A stretch of 64,000 nt of DNA from positions 1 to 64,000 of the forward strand of contig NZ_JACHKT010000030.1 of the NCBI RefSeq assembly GCF_014204325.1, written 5' to 3'. The position numbers and the translations under genes were made by a program. Of the stretch, positions 51,026-60,500 are shown piece by piece. Source of the DNA: Arcicella rosea (lineage in GTDB: Bacteria; Bacteroidota; Bacteroidia; Cytophagales; Spirosomataceae). The notes under the pieces are model-generated. The model had not been told where the DNA came from, made no database searches, and was given only the letters and a program-made list of their open reading frames with translations. Within the stretch, counting starts at the first letter, position 1; the number at the start of each line of letters is the position of its first letter.

Positions 51026-51130
51026 TATAGTAAAATGCGGAGCTTGGAGTTTGGAATTTTGAGTGAGGATTTGTCTTTGTTTTTCAAATTTAAAAAAACC
51101 TCATTCAACATTCTAAACGCTAAATTCAAT

Positions 51131-52501
51131 TTATCTTCTTCCTCTTCTAGGGTCTTCACGTTTTGTTTTGCCAAAGGTTTTTTTACGAGCATCCTTACCA
51201 GCAGTAATATGCAATTTTTTGTTTTTTACTTCTTTTTCTTTGGCTTTTACTTTATGGTCTTTTTTCTCGTGGAAAGCTCCTTTGAAATCTGGGTCTTCAC
51301 GTTTTTTCTGTTCATCAATTTCACGCAACATGATTTGCTTTTCAACAAATGGGGTTTGCAGTACTTCCAATTCTTCTGGAAGTGGCTCACGTGGAATAGG
51401 CATTTTGATGATTTTTTCAATCTTCCCGATGTGATATTCCTCCGCTTCAGTCATAAAAGTAATGGCTTCGCCTTTGTTGTTGGCACGACCAGTACGACCA
51501 ATTCTATGAACATAATCTTCGTAAATCAAAGGTACGTCAAAATTAATTACGTGACTTACCATTTGAATGTCAATCCCACGAGCGGCAACATCAGTCGCTA
51601 CTAATACTTGAATATTTCCTTCTTTGAAATCTTCCATCGAATTAATTCTGGTATTTTGCCCCTTATTGGCGTGAATAACCCGAATCTTGTTTTCGCCTAC
51701 TACTTTTCTTCCTAAAAATTTAAAAATATTGTCGGCGATTTCTTTACTTCTACAAAAAATAATCGTTCTGTTAAAAGTCTCGTGGTCACGCATCAACATT
51801 CCCAAAAGGTTAATTTTGGTCATGAAATTGGGTACTTCAAACAAACGTTGCTTTACCATATCCGCCGTAGTAGCTTGCGGACTTACTTCTACTTTATGCG
51901 GAAACTCCAGAAATTCATGCGAAAGGTTTTCTACTCTTGGCGGGAAAGTTGCCGAAAACAATAAGTTTTGTCTTTTCTTTGAAGGAATTACTTCTAAAAT
52001 CTTACGAATCTGTGGCATAAAGCCCATATCCATCATTTTATCGGCTTCGTCGAGTACTAATGTTTTTAATTCTTTTACGCCAATTTCTCCTTTTAAGTAC
52101 AAATCTAAAAACCTTCCAGGTGTAGCAATCACAATATCAACACCTGCTTGCAAGGCTTCTATTTGTGTTTTAGGGCCTAAACCACCAAATAAAGCAATAT
52201 GACGAAGGTCTGTATATTTTGCTAATTGTTTTACGGTTTCATCTATTTGCATCACCAATTCACGAGTAGGGGCGAGGATGAGAACACGCATCATTTTGCC
52301 TTGTGCGTACTTTACTTTCATCAAAATTGGTAATAAATAAGCGGCGGTTTTTCCTGTACCTGTTTGTGCAATTCCTAGTACATCATGTCCGCCCATTACT
52401 AATGGAATGGCTTGCTCTTGAATTGGCGTAGGTACTTGATAGCCAGCTTCTTCGATGGCATTATATAATTGGCGATTGAGTTGAAAATCTTCGAAAGTCA
52501 T
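51131..52501 (-). CDS. DEAD-box ATP-dependent RNA helicase (RhlE-type)
   Basis: The 456-residue helicase contains Q-motif FEDFQLNRQLYNAIEEAGYQVPTPIQ, motif I AQTGTGKT, PTREL, TPGR, DEAD in VLDEADKMMDMGF, SAT and HRIGRTGR. It ends in a long basic tail (KKTFGKTKREDPRRGRR) that binds RNA. It is a second helicase paralogue beside 14557-15879, with the normal DEAD box. It probably acts in ribosome assembly or RNA decay. A -7-type promoter box is at 52561-52568. Confidence 0.93.
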   Translation of the reverse strand: MTFEDFQLNRQLYNAIEEAGYQVPTPIQEQAIPLVMGGHDVLGIAQTGTGKTAAYLLPILMKVKYAQGKMMRVLILAPTRELVMQIDETVKQLAKYTDLRHIALFGGLGPKTQIEALQAGVDIVIATPGRFLDLYLKGEIGVKELKTLVLDEADKMMDMGFMPQIRKILEVIPSKKRQNLLFSATFPPRVENLSHEFLEFPHKVEVSPQATTADMVKQRLFEVPNFMTKINLLGMLMRDHETFNRTIIFCRSKEIADNIFKFLGRKVVGENKIRVIHANKGQNTRINSMEDFKEGNIQVLVATDVAARGIDIQMVSHVINFDVPLIYEDYVHRIGRTGRANNKGEAITFMTEAEEYHIGKIEKIIKMPIPREPLPEELEVLQTPFVEKQIMLREIDEQKKREDPDFKGAFHEKKDHKVKAKEKEVKNKKLHITAGKDARKKTFGKTKREDPRRGRR

Positions 52502-52560
52502 AATTTATAAATGTTATTTATCTTCGGATTGCGGTAAATCGCTTTTCCTGAAAACATTTA

Positions 52561-52568
52561 CAAAGGTA
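52561..52568 (-). promoter_or_regulatory. -7 promoter element for the RhlE-type helicase
   Basis: The minus strand reads TACCTTTG (TAnnTTTG), 60 bp before the start codon. Confidence 0.5.
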
Positions 52569-52649
52569 CGAAAATAAAGTTTATCACTTGTGAGATGTGA
52601 AATTGTAACCCAAAGATTTACTTTGAGTTACAATTTGGAGAAGGAATTT

Positions 52650-53651
52650 TTAATCTAATAATCCTTTATAAGAAGAGTCTTTTGAAGGATTTATTGCTTT
52701 TTTACTTGAATCTGACGGCTCATCTAAAGTAATCAAACTGAATTCGCCTTTGTTATAAGCATCCAACATTGATTGCCCTTTGTCGGTCAAAATACCATTT
52801 TGAATATCTACTGAATTGATAAAATCCATTGAATAATCCATCGCACGTTTCATTTCGCCTAATTTCTTACTCATATCATCTTGAATATATTCCATTGATT
52901 CATCGAAATAGAATTTTTTATCAGGATTTCCTTTGAAAATACTGATTGCCGTTTTCAAAGCATTCGAGCTACTTTTTACAATTTCGTATTCAGCTTCTTT
53001 CAATTTTACTTTAATTTCGGTTTCCTTGATGATATAATCGGCTGAAGACTGTACTTTTTCCATAAAACCCAGAATGGTTGTCATGTTGCGTTGTAATGGT
53101 AAAAGTTTCTCGTTCATTTCTTGCAAACCTGCGGCTTCGATACTTGCCAAAGCAGCAGCTTCTTTCATGCCAGGTTTATCAGTCATGCTGTTTGCTTTGT
53201 TGGCTTCGCCGAATTTAGCTTTGATATTCTCGTTGTTTTCGCCAATTTTCTTATTCAGTTTCACTAATTGTCCTGCTAAAATGTCAATCTGTTTCGACAT
53301 CTGTTCACGCTTTTCACGTAAATCAGAAATGTAGATTTTCATAATCGCAATTGGGTCGAGCTGAACGACGATACCTGTAATATTTCGCATCAGCATTTTA
53401 AACAAAAAGAAAACCGCTGTACGAACATCTTTACTGGTAATTAGGAAAATAAACAAACCCAATATTGCCAAAAGCCCCCCAAGGTAAAGCGTATTTGACG
53501 TTACTTTTATCAAAAATTCAAGAATGATATTAAAGTAATACAAGCCGAAAGCGCCAATTGCAGCCAAGAAGAATAATGAAGTAATGCCTTCGGGCTTACT
53601 CCAAAATGATTTTGTCGGTTGATTTCCTCCGATTTGTGATAAATCTGTCAT
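52650..53651 (-). CDS. membrane-anchored coiled-coil protein (PspA-like in style)
   Basis: The family of this 333-residue protein is not recognised with certainty. Two hydrophobic helices near the N-terminus (about 25-45 and 52-75) are followed by a long helical coiled-coil region (IYISDLREKREQMSKQIDILAGQLVKLNKKIGENNENIKAKFGEANKAN) and further amphipathic helices. A helical hairpin of this style recalls PspA/IM30 membrane-stress proteins, but that is inference. It is the second gene of a pair with the coiled-coil gene at 53695, 43 bp apart, so they probably work together at the inner membrane. Confidence 0.75.
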   Translation of the reverse strand: MTDLSQIGGNQPTKSFWSKPEGITSLFFLAAIGAFGLYYFNIILEFLIKVTSNTLYLGGLLAILGLFIFLITSKDVRTAVFFLFKMLMRNITGIVVQLDPIAIMKIYISDLREKREQMSKQIDILAGQLVKLNKKIGENNENIKAKFGEANKANSMTDKPGMKEAAALASIEAAGLQEMNEKLLPLQRNMTTILGFMEKVQSSADYIIKETEIKVKLKEAEYEIVKSSSNALKTAISIFKGNPDKKFYFDESMEYIQDDMSKKLGEMKRAMDYSMDFINSVDIQNGILTDKGQSMLDAYNKGEFSLITLDEPSDSSKKAINPSKDSSYKGLLD

Positions 53652-53694
53652 TGTTTTGGTTGTTTAAATTTTAAATGTTTGATTTAGAATAATG

Positions 53695-54369
53695 TTATTT
53701 CAAATAAGCAACAATCTTTGCGATATCGCCTTTTATTTGTTCAACGAAATAACGATGTGTCACTTCGTAATTACTTTTATTAATAGTAATTTTTCCACTT
53801 TGTTCTTCTATATCTCCAGTCAACTTTTTTACTTTCGATTGATTTTCTTCCATTTTTCGTTGCAATTCTACGATTTGTTTGGCGATATTTTCGTTTTCGT
53901 CTTCGGTCTTTTTCAGTTCACTTTTCAAACCACCAACTTTTTGGCTGATTGCCACTTCTACATCTTTCAAAAAAGCTTGTCGGTCGGCATCCAATATTCC
54001 AATGTATTGGTTTGCAGTATTTGTCAGTACTTGTACATCTGTAATACCGCCCATTGCTTTAAAACTTGCCCAAGCTGCCTGAAATTGTTTTTCCTCTGAA
54101 AGTCCCAAACCCGACAAACCTTTCAAGGCTTGCATGTATTCAAAATAGTCTGGTCCTTTTAGATTAGAATTTTCAAGCAATTGTACAAAATGGTCGATAA
54201 ACTTTTTATCCATTACGCCATTTTCTACAGATTTCGGTATTACAACAGCCTCTTCTTTTACTATTTGAGGAGCTGGAACGGCATTAACTGTATTTGTTGG
54301 ATGAGCAGTTTCTTCAGTAATAAAGAAACTCAATAATTTTCTTCCGATACTTTTTTCTTCTGCTGCCAT
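53695..54369 (-). CDS. cytoplasmic coiled-coil hypothetical protein
   Basis: The 224-residue protein has a Pro/Val-rich N-terminal linker, a helical domain (DKKFIDHFVQLLENSNLKGPDYFEYMQALKGLSGLGLSEEKQFQAAWASFKAMGG), and a strong C-terminal coiled coil (ELKKTEDENENIAKQIVELQRKMEENQSKVKKL). No signal peptide or membrane helix is present. It is upstream of and probably co-transcribed with the membrane coiled-coil gene at 52650. The function is unknown. Confidence 0.75.
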   Translation of the reverse strand: MAAEEKSIGRKLLSFFITEETAHPTNTVNAVPAPQIVKEEAVVIPKSVENGVMDKKFIDHFVQLLENSNLKGPDYFEYMQALKGLSGLGLSEEKQFQAAWASFKAMGGITDVQVLTNTANQYIGILDADRQAFLKDVEVAISQKVGGLKSELKKTEDENENIAKQIVELQRKMEENQSKVKKLTGDIEEQSGKITINKSNYEVTHRYFVEQIKGDIAKIVAYLK

Positions 54370-54963
54370 TTGAATAATTTATTTTGAATTAAAATATTAC
54401 TGTACTTCATATTTGAGCCTATTACAATATTAATACGCTTTTATGGGGAATATCTATGTAGAAGTAAGAGTGGTTGCGTAGCTTGATAATCACATAAAAA
54501 TTTATGATAATTTTTTTTCTTACGTGCAACATTATAATTGTTGCTTGCATCTTATGTCTGAGATTCAGAAAAACAGTTCTTTTCTAAGTCAAAATACTCA
54601 TAAACTTTAAAGCATCCGCTTAAACCAAAAATCTGTTGAATATCAAGAGCATTTACCATTCACAAAGATAAACGACCGATTATGGTATTTTGTATTGCAA
54701 GGTACTGGCTTTTACCCATAACTTTGACTCATCAAAACAAGGAAACAAAAAATACGCTAAAAATTGAAAACGTACTAAAACGAACAACAACTGTAATAAA
54801 AACGAACACCTCTAAATCTAAAAAAACTTTTAACTAATTGTAAATTAAACACTTATAGCTTATGGCACAAAAATGCTAATAGTATCAGTAAAAATCAACC
54901 ATTGTAATTTCTAAACTTTTATTTCTAATAAAAATTAATTTAAAATCTAAACAACTTAAAAAA
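54370..54963. other. 594-bp intergenic region without a recognised gene
   Basis: The region separates two divergent genes. On the minus strand TATCTTTG (54663-54670) matches the -7 consensus, but it lies almost 300 bp before the nearest leftward gene, so a long leader or an unseen small transcript would be needed. No long frame or stable hairpin was seen. Confidence 0.4.
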
Positions 54964-55362
54964 ATGAAAACTTTCATTAAATCTTTCGCAATTGCAGTAT
55001 TATCAGTAATGTCATTTGTAGCAAGTGCTACTAACAAAAATGAGCCAGCAAGTAACAAAAAATCATTTGCTGTAGGCATGTATCAAACTATCAATACCAT
55101 GAAAATGAACGTATTGATTGAGAAAACAACGAGTAAGAACTTATTTATTTCATTGAAAAATGAAAAAGGGGAAGTGTTACACAAAGAAAGAGTAGGTAAA
55201 AATAGCCAGAAATATCATGGAAAATTTGACTTGAGCGAGTTGGAAGATGGTGCATATAGCTTTGAAATCACTGATGGCGAAAGCAAAATTGTGAAAAACG
55301 TAAACATTGGTACTAAAAACCCTGAACCTGTTAATCAAGACCGTTTTATTTCTTTAAATTAA
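54964..55362 (+). CDS. small secreted beta-rich protein (paralogue of 34387-34785)
   Basis: The 132-residue protein has a signal peptide (SFAIAVLSVMSFVASA, about residues 7-22). A domain with strands KMNVLIEKTTSKNLFISLKNEKGEVLHKERV and GKFDLSELEDGAYSFEITDGESKIVKNV follows. It is parallel to the gene at 34387 in length and in the FDxSxLxDGxYxxEI pattern. The fold is probably a small beta sandwich; export to the periplasm or surface is expected. It stands alone with its own terminator. Confidence 0.78.
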   Translation: MKTFIKSFAIAVLSVMSFVASATNKNEPASNKKSFAVGMYQTINTMKMNVLIEKTTSKNLFISLKNEKGEVLHKERVGKNSQKYHGKFDLSELEDGAYSFEITDGESKIVKNVNIGTKNPEPVNQDRFISLN

Positions 55363-55429
55363 TTTTGTTTAACCTCAAATTTGTTTAAACCTTTTTAATA
55401 TCTAAATCTTAAATTAAAATTTATCTCTC

Positions 55430-55469
55430 AAGCCGTGATGCGAGCAAATATCGCATCACGGCTTTTTTG
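55430..55469 (+). terminator. intrinsic terminator
   Basis: AGCCGTGATGCG and CGCATCACGGCT flank a short AT loop and are followed by TTTTTT. It ends the gene at 54964. Confidence 0.85.
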
Positions 55470-55609
55470 CATTTAAGGGCGAAAAAACATTAACATATCA
55501 TTAACACGATAGCCTAAAATAGCCAATCAAATAATTGCGTTTTATCAATATATCATCAAAATGGTAAAATAAAACTAAGCTGGTGTAATCACAATAAACC
55601 GTAAAGAAC

Positions 55610-56206
55610 ATGACTATCAAATTATTTAGCTTGCTAATTTTCACTGTTGGATTGGCAAATACTACAATGGCTCAAGATCGTAATTATTCTAACAGAGGTA
55701 GAGATTCTCAAAACCGTGATAGGGATTATCAGCAACAACAGAACTATCCCGACAGAGATAGAGATAACAGAGACTATAGAGATAATAGAAACGATGATAG
55801 ATATGATAATCGTAATGATAATAATTACGATGTTTATGCAAGATGTGATAACAATCGTTATGGAAATTATGATTTTGACAGACGTAATCCATTCGATACT
55901 CGTAGCCCGAATTACGACCCAAGAAATCCATTTGACCCACGTCCAGTTTATGACCCATACCGCCATAGTCGTTGGAACGAATTTGATTTCCGCAGCAATG
56001 TTGACCCTTTTGATTTTTGTGATAGCAGAAGAGTTTGGGCAAGTAGATATTATCCTTTAGACCCACGCAATCCTTATGATATTCGTAATCGCTATCAAGA
56101 AAGAGTAGTTTATAGAGGAGCAAGAAGACCTTCTCGCCCAGTGATTGTTGTTACTGTTCCGATTTTTGGACGTGGACACGCTCATCATCGTGGAAGAGAT
56201 TGGTAA
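55610..56206 (+). CDS. secreted Asp/Arg/Asn/Tyr-rich low-complexity protein
   Basis: This 198-residue protein has a signal peptide (LFSLLIFTVGLANTTMA, residues 5-21), then a hydrophilic segment of repeated DRD/NRD/YRD/NDN units (about 30-75). Proline-containing repeats of the type NPFDxR/DPRNPFDPRP follow, then a basic tail ending in GHAHHRGRDW. No family is recognised. It is probably an exported, disordered or coat-like protein. Because the DNA is built of GAT/AGA repeats, other frames are also open here. Terminator follows at 56231. Confidence 0.7.
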   Translation: MTIKLFSLLIFTVGLANTTMAQDRNYSNRGRDSQNRDRDYQQQQNYPDRDRDNRDYRDNRNDDRYDNRNDNNYDVYARCDNNRYGNYDFDRRNPFDTRSPNYDPRNPFDPRPVYDPYRHSRWNEFDFRSNVDPFDFCDSRRVWASRYYPLDPRNPYDIRNRYQERVVYRGARRPSRPVIVVTVPIFGRGHAHHRGRDW

Positions 56207-56230
56207 TCAAGACCAATAATATTTCAGATA

Positions 56231-56276
56231 CCCCCCCAAGGATAAGGAAATCAACTACTTATTCTTGGGGGTTTTA
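56231..56276 (+). terminator. intrinsic terminator
   Basis: CCCCCCAAGGATAAG and CTTATTCTTGGGGG pair with one mismatch and are followed by TTTTATTTTA. It ends the low-complexity protein gene. Confidence 0.75.
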
Positions 56277-56379
56277 TTTTATATTATTTTGAAATATAAT
56301 GCTTATTAAACAGTATAAATCTAAAAAGTTCGACTCTTTAGGTTTACATAATATTCAACATTGAGTCTATTTTATTTTT

Positions 56380-57210
56380 ATGAAAATCTATCAAGCAATT
56401 AGTGAAAAAGAGGCTCAGACCTTTACCACTGCACAATTAAGAGAAAACTTCTTGATTGAAAGTATTTTTAAATCGAATGAGATACATTTTGTATATACTC
56501 ATTACGACAGAGTAGTGTTAGGCGGAGCACTGCCAACCATGGATGAACTTACTTTACAGACTTATGATAATCTGAAATCGGATTATTTTTTAGAAAGACG
56601 AGAAATCGGTATCATCAACGTGGGTGGAAATGGTTCGATTGAAGCTGATGGAGTAAACTACGAATTATCAAAACTAGATGCTCTTTATATCGGTAAAGGA
56701 GTGAAATCGGTCATTTTCAAAAGTAATGATGCTGACAATCCTGCACAGTTTTTCTTGTTATCAGCTCCTGCTCATCAAAAATTTCCTACTCAAAAAATGG
56801 GAAAAGAAGAGGCTTCGCCCGTTTCGTTAGGTACAGTAGAAACAGCCAATGAAAGAACTATCTATAAATATATTCATTTAGGAGGTATTCAGAGCTGCCA
56901 AGTAGTAATGGGTTTAACCGTTTTGAAAAATGGTAGCGTTTGGAATACAATGCCAGCACACGTTCATGATAGACGAATGGAGGCTTACTTATATTTTGAT
57001 TTGAATCCAGAACATAGAGTATTCCATTTAATGGGTCAACCACAGGAAACTCGTCATTTAGTTGTTGCAAATCATCAAGCTATTTTATCGCCACCTTGGT
57101 CTATTCACTCTGGTGCTGGTACTTCAAATTACTCTTTTATTTGGGCAATGGCTGGCGAAAATTTAGATTTCACAGACATGGATTTTGTTCAAATTGCTGA
57201 ATTGCGATAA
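56380..57210 (+). CDS. kduI: 5-dehydro-4-deoxy-D-glucuronate isomerase
   Basis: KduI converts 5-keto-4-deoxyuronate (from pectin or glycosaminoglycan unsaturated uronates) to 2,5-diketo-3-deoxygluconate. The 276-residue cupin protein starts KIYQAISEKEAQTFTTAQLRENFLIESIF. It contains HYDRVVLGGALP, NVGGNGSI, and the zinc-binding HVHDRRMEAYLYFDL near residues 194-205, with a later His in PPWSIHSGAG. Length matches the family. No kduD or polysaccharide lyase lies nearby, so it is an isolated step here. Confidence 0.96.
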   Translation: MKIYQAISEKEAQTFTTAQLRENFLIESIFKSNEIHFVYTHYDRVVLGGALPTMDELTLQTYDNLKSDYFLERREIGIINVGGNGSIEADGVNYELSKLDALYIGKGVKSVIFKSNDADNPAQFFLLSAPAHQKFPTQKMGKEEASPVSLGTVETANERTIYKYIHLGGIQSCQVVMGLTVLKNGSVWNTMPAHVHDRRMEAYLYFDLNPEHRVFHLMGQPQETRHLVVANHQAILSPPWSIHSGAGTSNYSFIWAMAGENLDFTDMDFVQIAELR

Positions 57211-57378
57211 ATAATACACTTTGAAGGACAAAATCTCTAACATCAGCAATTAATGTGTCTTTGATTTATGTGGATTATTATTATTTGGAAGCATTTTCAA
57301 GATACTAATCGCTTTCAAAAAGAAAATTAAGCTTTACAATTAGCACATAAATCTTTCCCAAGAAAGAAAGAATTAACT

Positions 57379-57428
57379 TAACGCCATAAATTATCCCTGA
57401 GTAGGAATAATTTATGGCGTTATTTTTT
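57379..57428 (+). terminator. intrinsic terminator
   Basis: AACGCCATAAATTAT and ATAATTTATGGCGTT form a 15-bp stem followed by ATTTTTTC. It is about 170 bp after kduI and could end its transcript or a small RNA. Confidence 0.8.
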
Positions 57429-57520
57429 CAACTGTTCTATACTTGTCTATATAAACCCTTACAGAGTGTGATAATATAATTCCAATAAAAACTTATCTTT
57501 ATCAACTAATTTAAATGCAT

Positions 57521-57541
57521 TAGCGTAGTATCTACGCTAAA
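57521..57541. promoter_or_regulatory. 21-bp operator-like dyad upstream of the ThuA/PQQ gene
   Basis: TTAGCGTAG and CTACGCTAA, perfect inverted 9-mers, face each other across TAT, 48 bp before the start codon of the gene at 57589. This is a typical layout for a dimeric regulator; the regulator is unknown. Confidence 0.5.
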
Positions 57542-57588
57542 TCAATCTCAATTGTATATAATTCATCCAGTACTAATTTATTTTACTC

Positions 57589-60500
57589 ATGAAACTTAAA
57601 TTTCAGGCATTTATACTGTTTTTGTGCTTCTGTACAGTTACTTTATTTGCCCAAAACACCAATCCTCTAAAAGGGAAAAAGGTACTTATTTTCTCCAAAA
57701 CAGCAGGTTTCCGCCACTCTTCGATTCCTTACTGCACAAAAGCCATCCAAAAAATGGGTAGTGAAAATGGATTTTCGGTTGATACTACTGAAAATGCTGA
57801 CAATTTCAACGAAGCTAATCTAAAAAAGTACAGCGTTATTATTTTTAACAGTACTACAGGAAATGTATTAACAGAACCTCAACAAATTGCTTTCGAACGC
57901 TATATTCAAGCTGGCGGTGCTTTTTTGGGTATTCATGCCGCTTCGGATACTGAATACGACTGGCCTTGGTATGGCAAATTGGTTGGCGGATATTTTAATG
58001 GTCATCCAGGTAAAAATGTATCAAATGTGCAAAATGGTAAGTTCGTCATCAAAGACCGCACGCATATTTCTACCAATTTTATGCCTGAAAGTTTAGAGCG
58101 TAAAGACGAATTTTATAGCTTTAAGAATTTCAATAAAGATGTACATGTTTTGTACACAGTAGATGAAAATTCATATAAAGAAGGGCAAATGGGTGATTTT
58201 CACCCAATGGCTTGGTATCATGAATTTGATGGTGGAAGAGCATTTTATACTAACTGGGGACATACGAATGAGACTTTTTCAGAAGAAATTCCTTTGAAAC
58301 ACATTCTAGGTGCTTTACAATGGGCTGCTGATGGACCAGCCTTAGATTATTCTAAAGTAAAAAGTGTTTTGCCTCCAGATGAAAACCGTTTTACAAAAAC
58401 TGTTTTAGATGAAAAATTAGACGAACCAACAGAATTAGTTGTGTTAGACAACGGTAAAGTAATTTTTGGAGAAAGAAAAGGCTTATTAAAAGTCTATGAC
58501 CCAAAGAAAAATGCGACGAAAGTAGTGGCAGATTTAAGTGTTTATTCAAAATTTGAATATGGCTTAATGGGCGTAAATATTGATCCTGATTTCAATAAAA
58601 ATAAATGGATTTACTTATTCTACGCTCCATCAGTAGGAATGGTTGGTGCTGATACTGCCAATCGTTTATCTCGTTTTGTCTATGATGATGTAAAAGATTC
58701 TCTTTTACTTAGCACCGAAAAAGTAGTATTGCGTGTTCCCGTAAAACGTACTGAATGTTGCCATACTGGCGGTTCGGTTGCTTGGGACAGCAAAGGAAAT
58801 TTATTCCTTTCTACAGGTGATGATACCAATCCTTTCGCTTCACAAGGCTTTGCACCAATTGATAATAAACCTGGGCGTTCAGGTTGGGATGCTCGTTATA
58901 CTTCTTCTAATACGAACGATTTAAGAGGTAAAATTTTAAGAATTAAACCAACTGCTGATGGTTCAGCGGGGGCTGCCCCTTATACTATTCCAGAAGGTAA
59001 CTTATTCCCAGTTGGAACAGACAAAACTCGTCCTGAAATTTATGTGATGGGAAATAGAAATCCATACAGAATATCTGTTGACCAAAGAAATGGATTTTTG
59101 TATTGGGGTGAAGTTGGACCAGATGCTGGTGAAAATTCAACGAAATATGGCCCTCGTGGACACGATGAAGTAAACCAAGCTCGTAAAGCGGGTTATTTCG
59201 GCTGGCCACTCTTTGTTGCCGATAACCGTGCTTATAATCAGAGAGATTTCTATAAAGACAGTACTTGGACAAAATTTGATCCTGCACATCCAATCAATGA
59301 TTCTCCGCACAACACAGGTTTACGTGAATTACCAGCAGCTCAAAAAGCATTTATCTATTACCCTTATGCTGATTCTCCAGAATTTGGAGCAATTGTTGGC
59401 AAAGGTGGACGCAATGCAATGGGTGGACCAGTGTATTACTTCGATGATTTTGATGCAAATTCAAAAGTAAAATTCCCTAAATATTTGGATGGAAAATTCT
59501 TTGCTTACGATTGGATGCGTGATTGGATTAATTTGGTAAGTATGAAACCAAACGGAGATTTTATTTCGATGGAACGTTTTATGCCAAATACTAAATTCAG
59601 CCATCCAATGGATATGCAATTTGCCAAAGATGGTTCTTTGTATTTATTGGAATATGGACAAAACTGGTTTGCTCAAAATGATGATGCCCGTCTTTCTAGA
59701 ATTACTTTTAATGCCGGAAACCGTAGTCCAGTTGTAGTGGCAGATGCTGATAAAAAAGCAGGTGCATTGCCATTAAAAGTAAGTTTTTCTTCAGCAGGTA
59801 CAATGGATTACGAGAATGATGTATTGAAATACGAATGGACGTTTACTAAAGGTGCTAAAAGTACTCTAGCAAATCCTAGCTTCACTTTCACAAAAGCAGG
59901 TGTTTATAAACCTATTTTGAAAGTAACTGATTCGGCTGGAAATGTAACAAGTACTACTTTAGAAATTAAAGTTGGAAACGATATGCCAAAAGTAATATTG
60001 GCAATTAAAGGCAATAAAACTTTCTACTGGAACGATGAAAAAATTGCGTATGAAGTAAATGTTTCTGACAAAGAAGATGGTTCTTTAGCAAACAAAAAAA
60101 TCAAAGAAGACGAAGTACAAGTAAATATTGATTACTTAGAAGGATTTGACAAAACAGTTATTGCACAAGGACATCAGGCTAATTTGAGTGTTTCGGCAGG
60201 AAAACGTTTGATTGAACTTTCTGACTGCAAATCTTGCCATGCTGTTGATAAAAAATCAATTGGACCAAGTTATAAAGAAGTAGCCAAAAAATATAGCGGT
60301 AAATTTGAAATTGAAGGCAAACTTTCTGACAAAATCATCAAAGGTGGTGGTGGCGTTTGGGGTGAACAAGTAATGGCGGCTCACCCACAATTAACGAAAG
60401 ACGACACCAAGGAAATGGTGAAATACATTCTATCGTTGTCAGACGACAAAAAAGTAAGCAAACCTGTAAAAGGCGAATACATCACAAAAGACAATGGAAA

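Larger units (their letters stand above)
57211..57588. other. intergenic region with terminator and operator-like dyad
   Basis: Besides the terminator-like hairpin at 57379-57422 it contains the dyad TTAGCGTAG-TAT-CTACGCTAA at 57521-57541. No gene was recognised. Confidence 0.5.

Noticed and set aside
55634-56123. Open frames on other strands and frames over the Asp/Arg-rich gene
   Set aside because: They arise from GAT/AGA-type repeats; only the plus frame from 55610 has a signal peptide and a following terminator.
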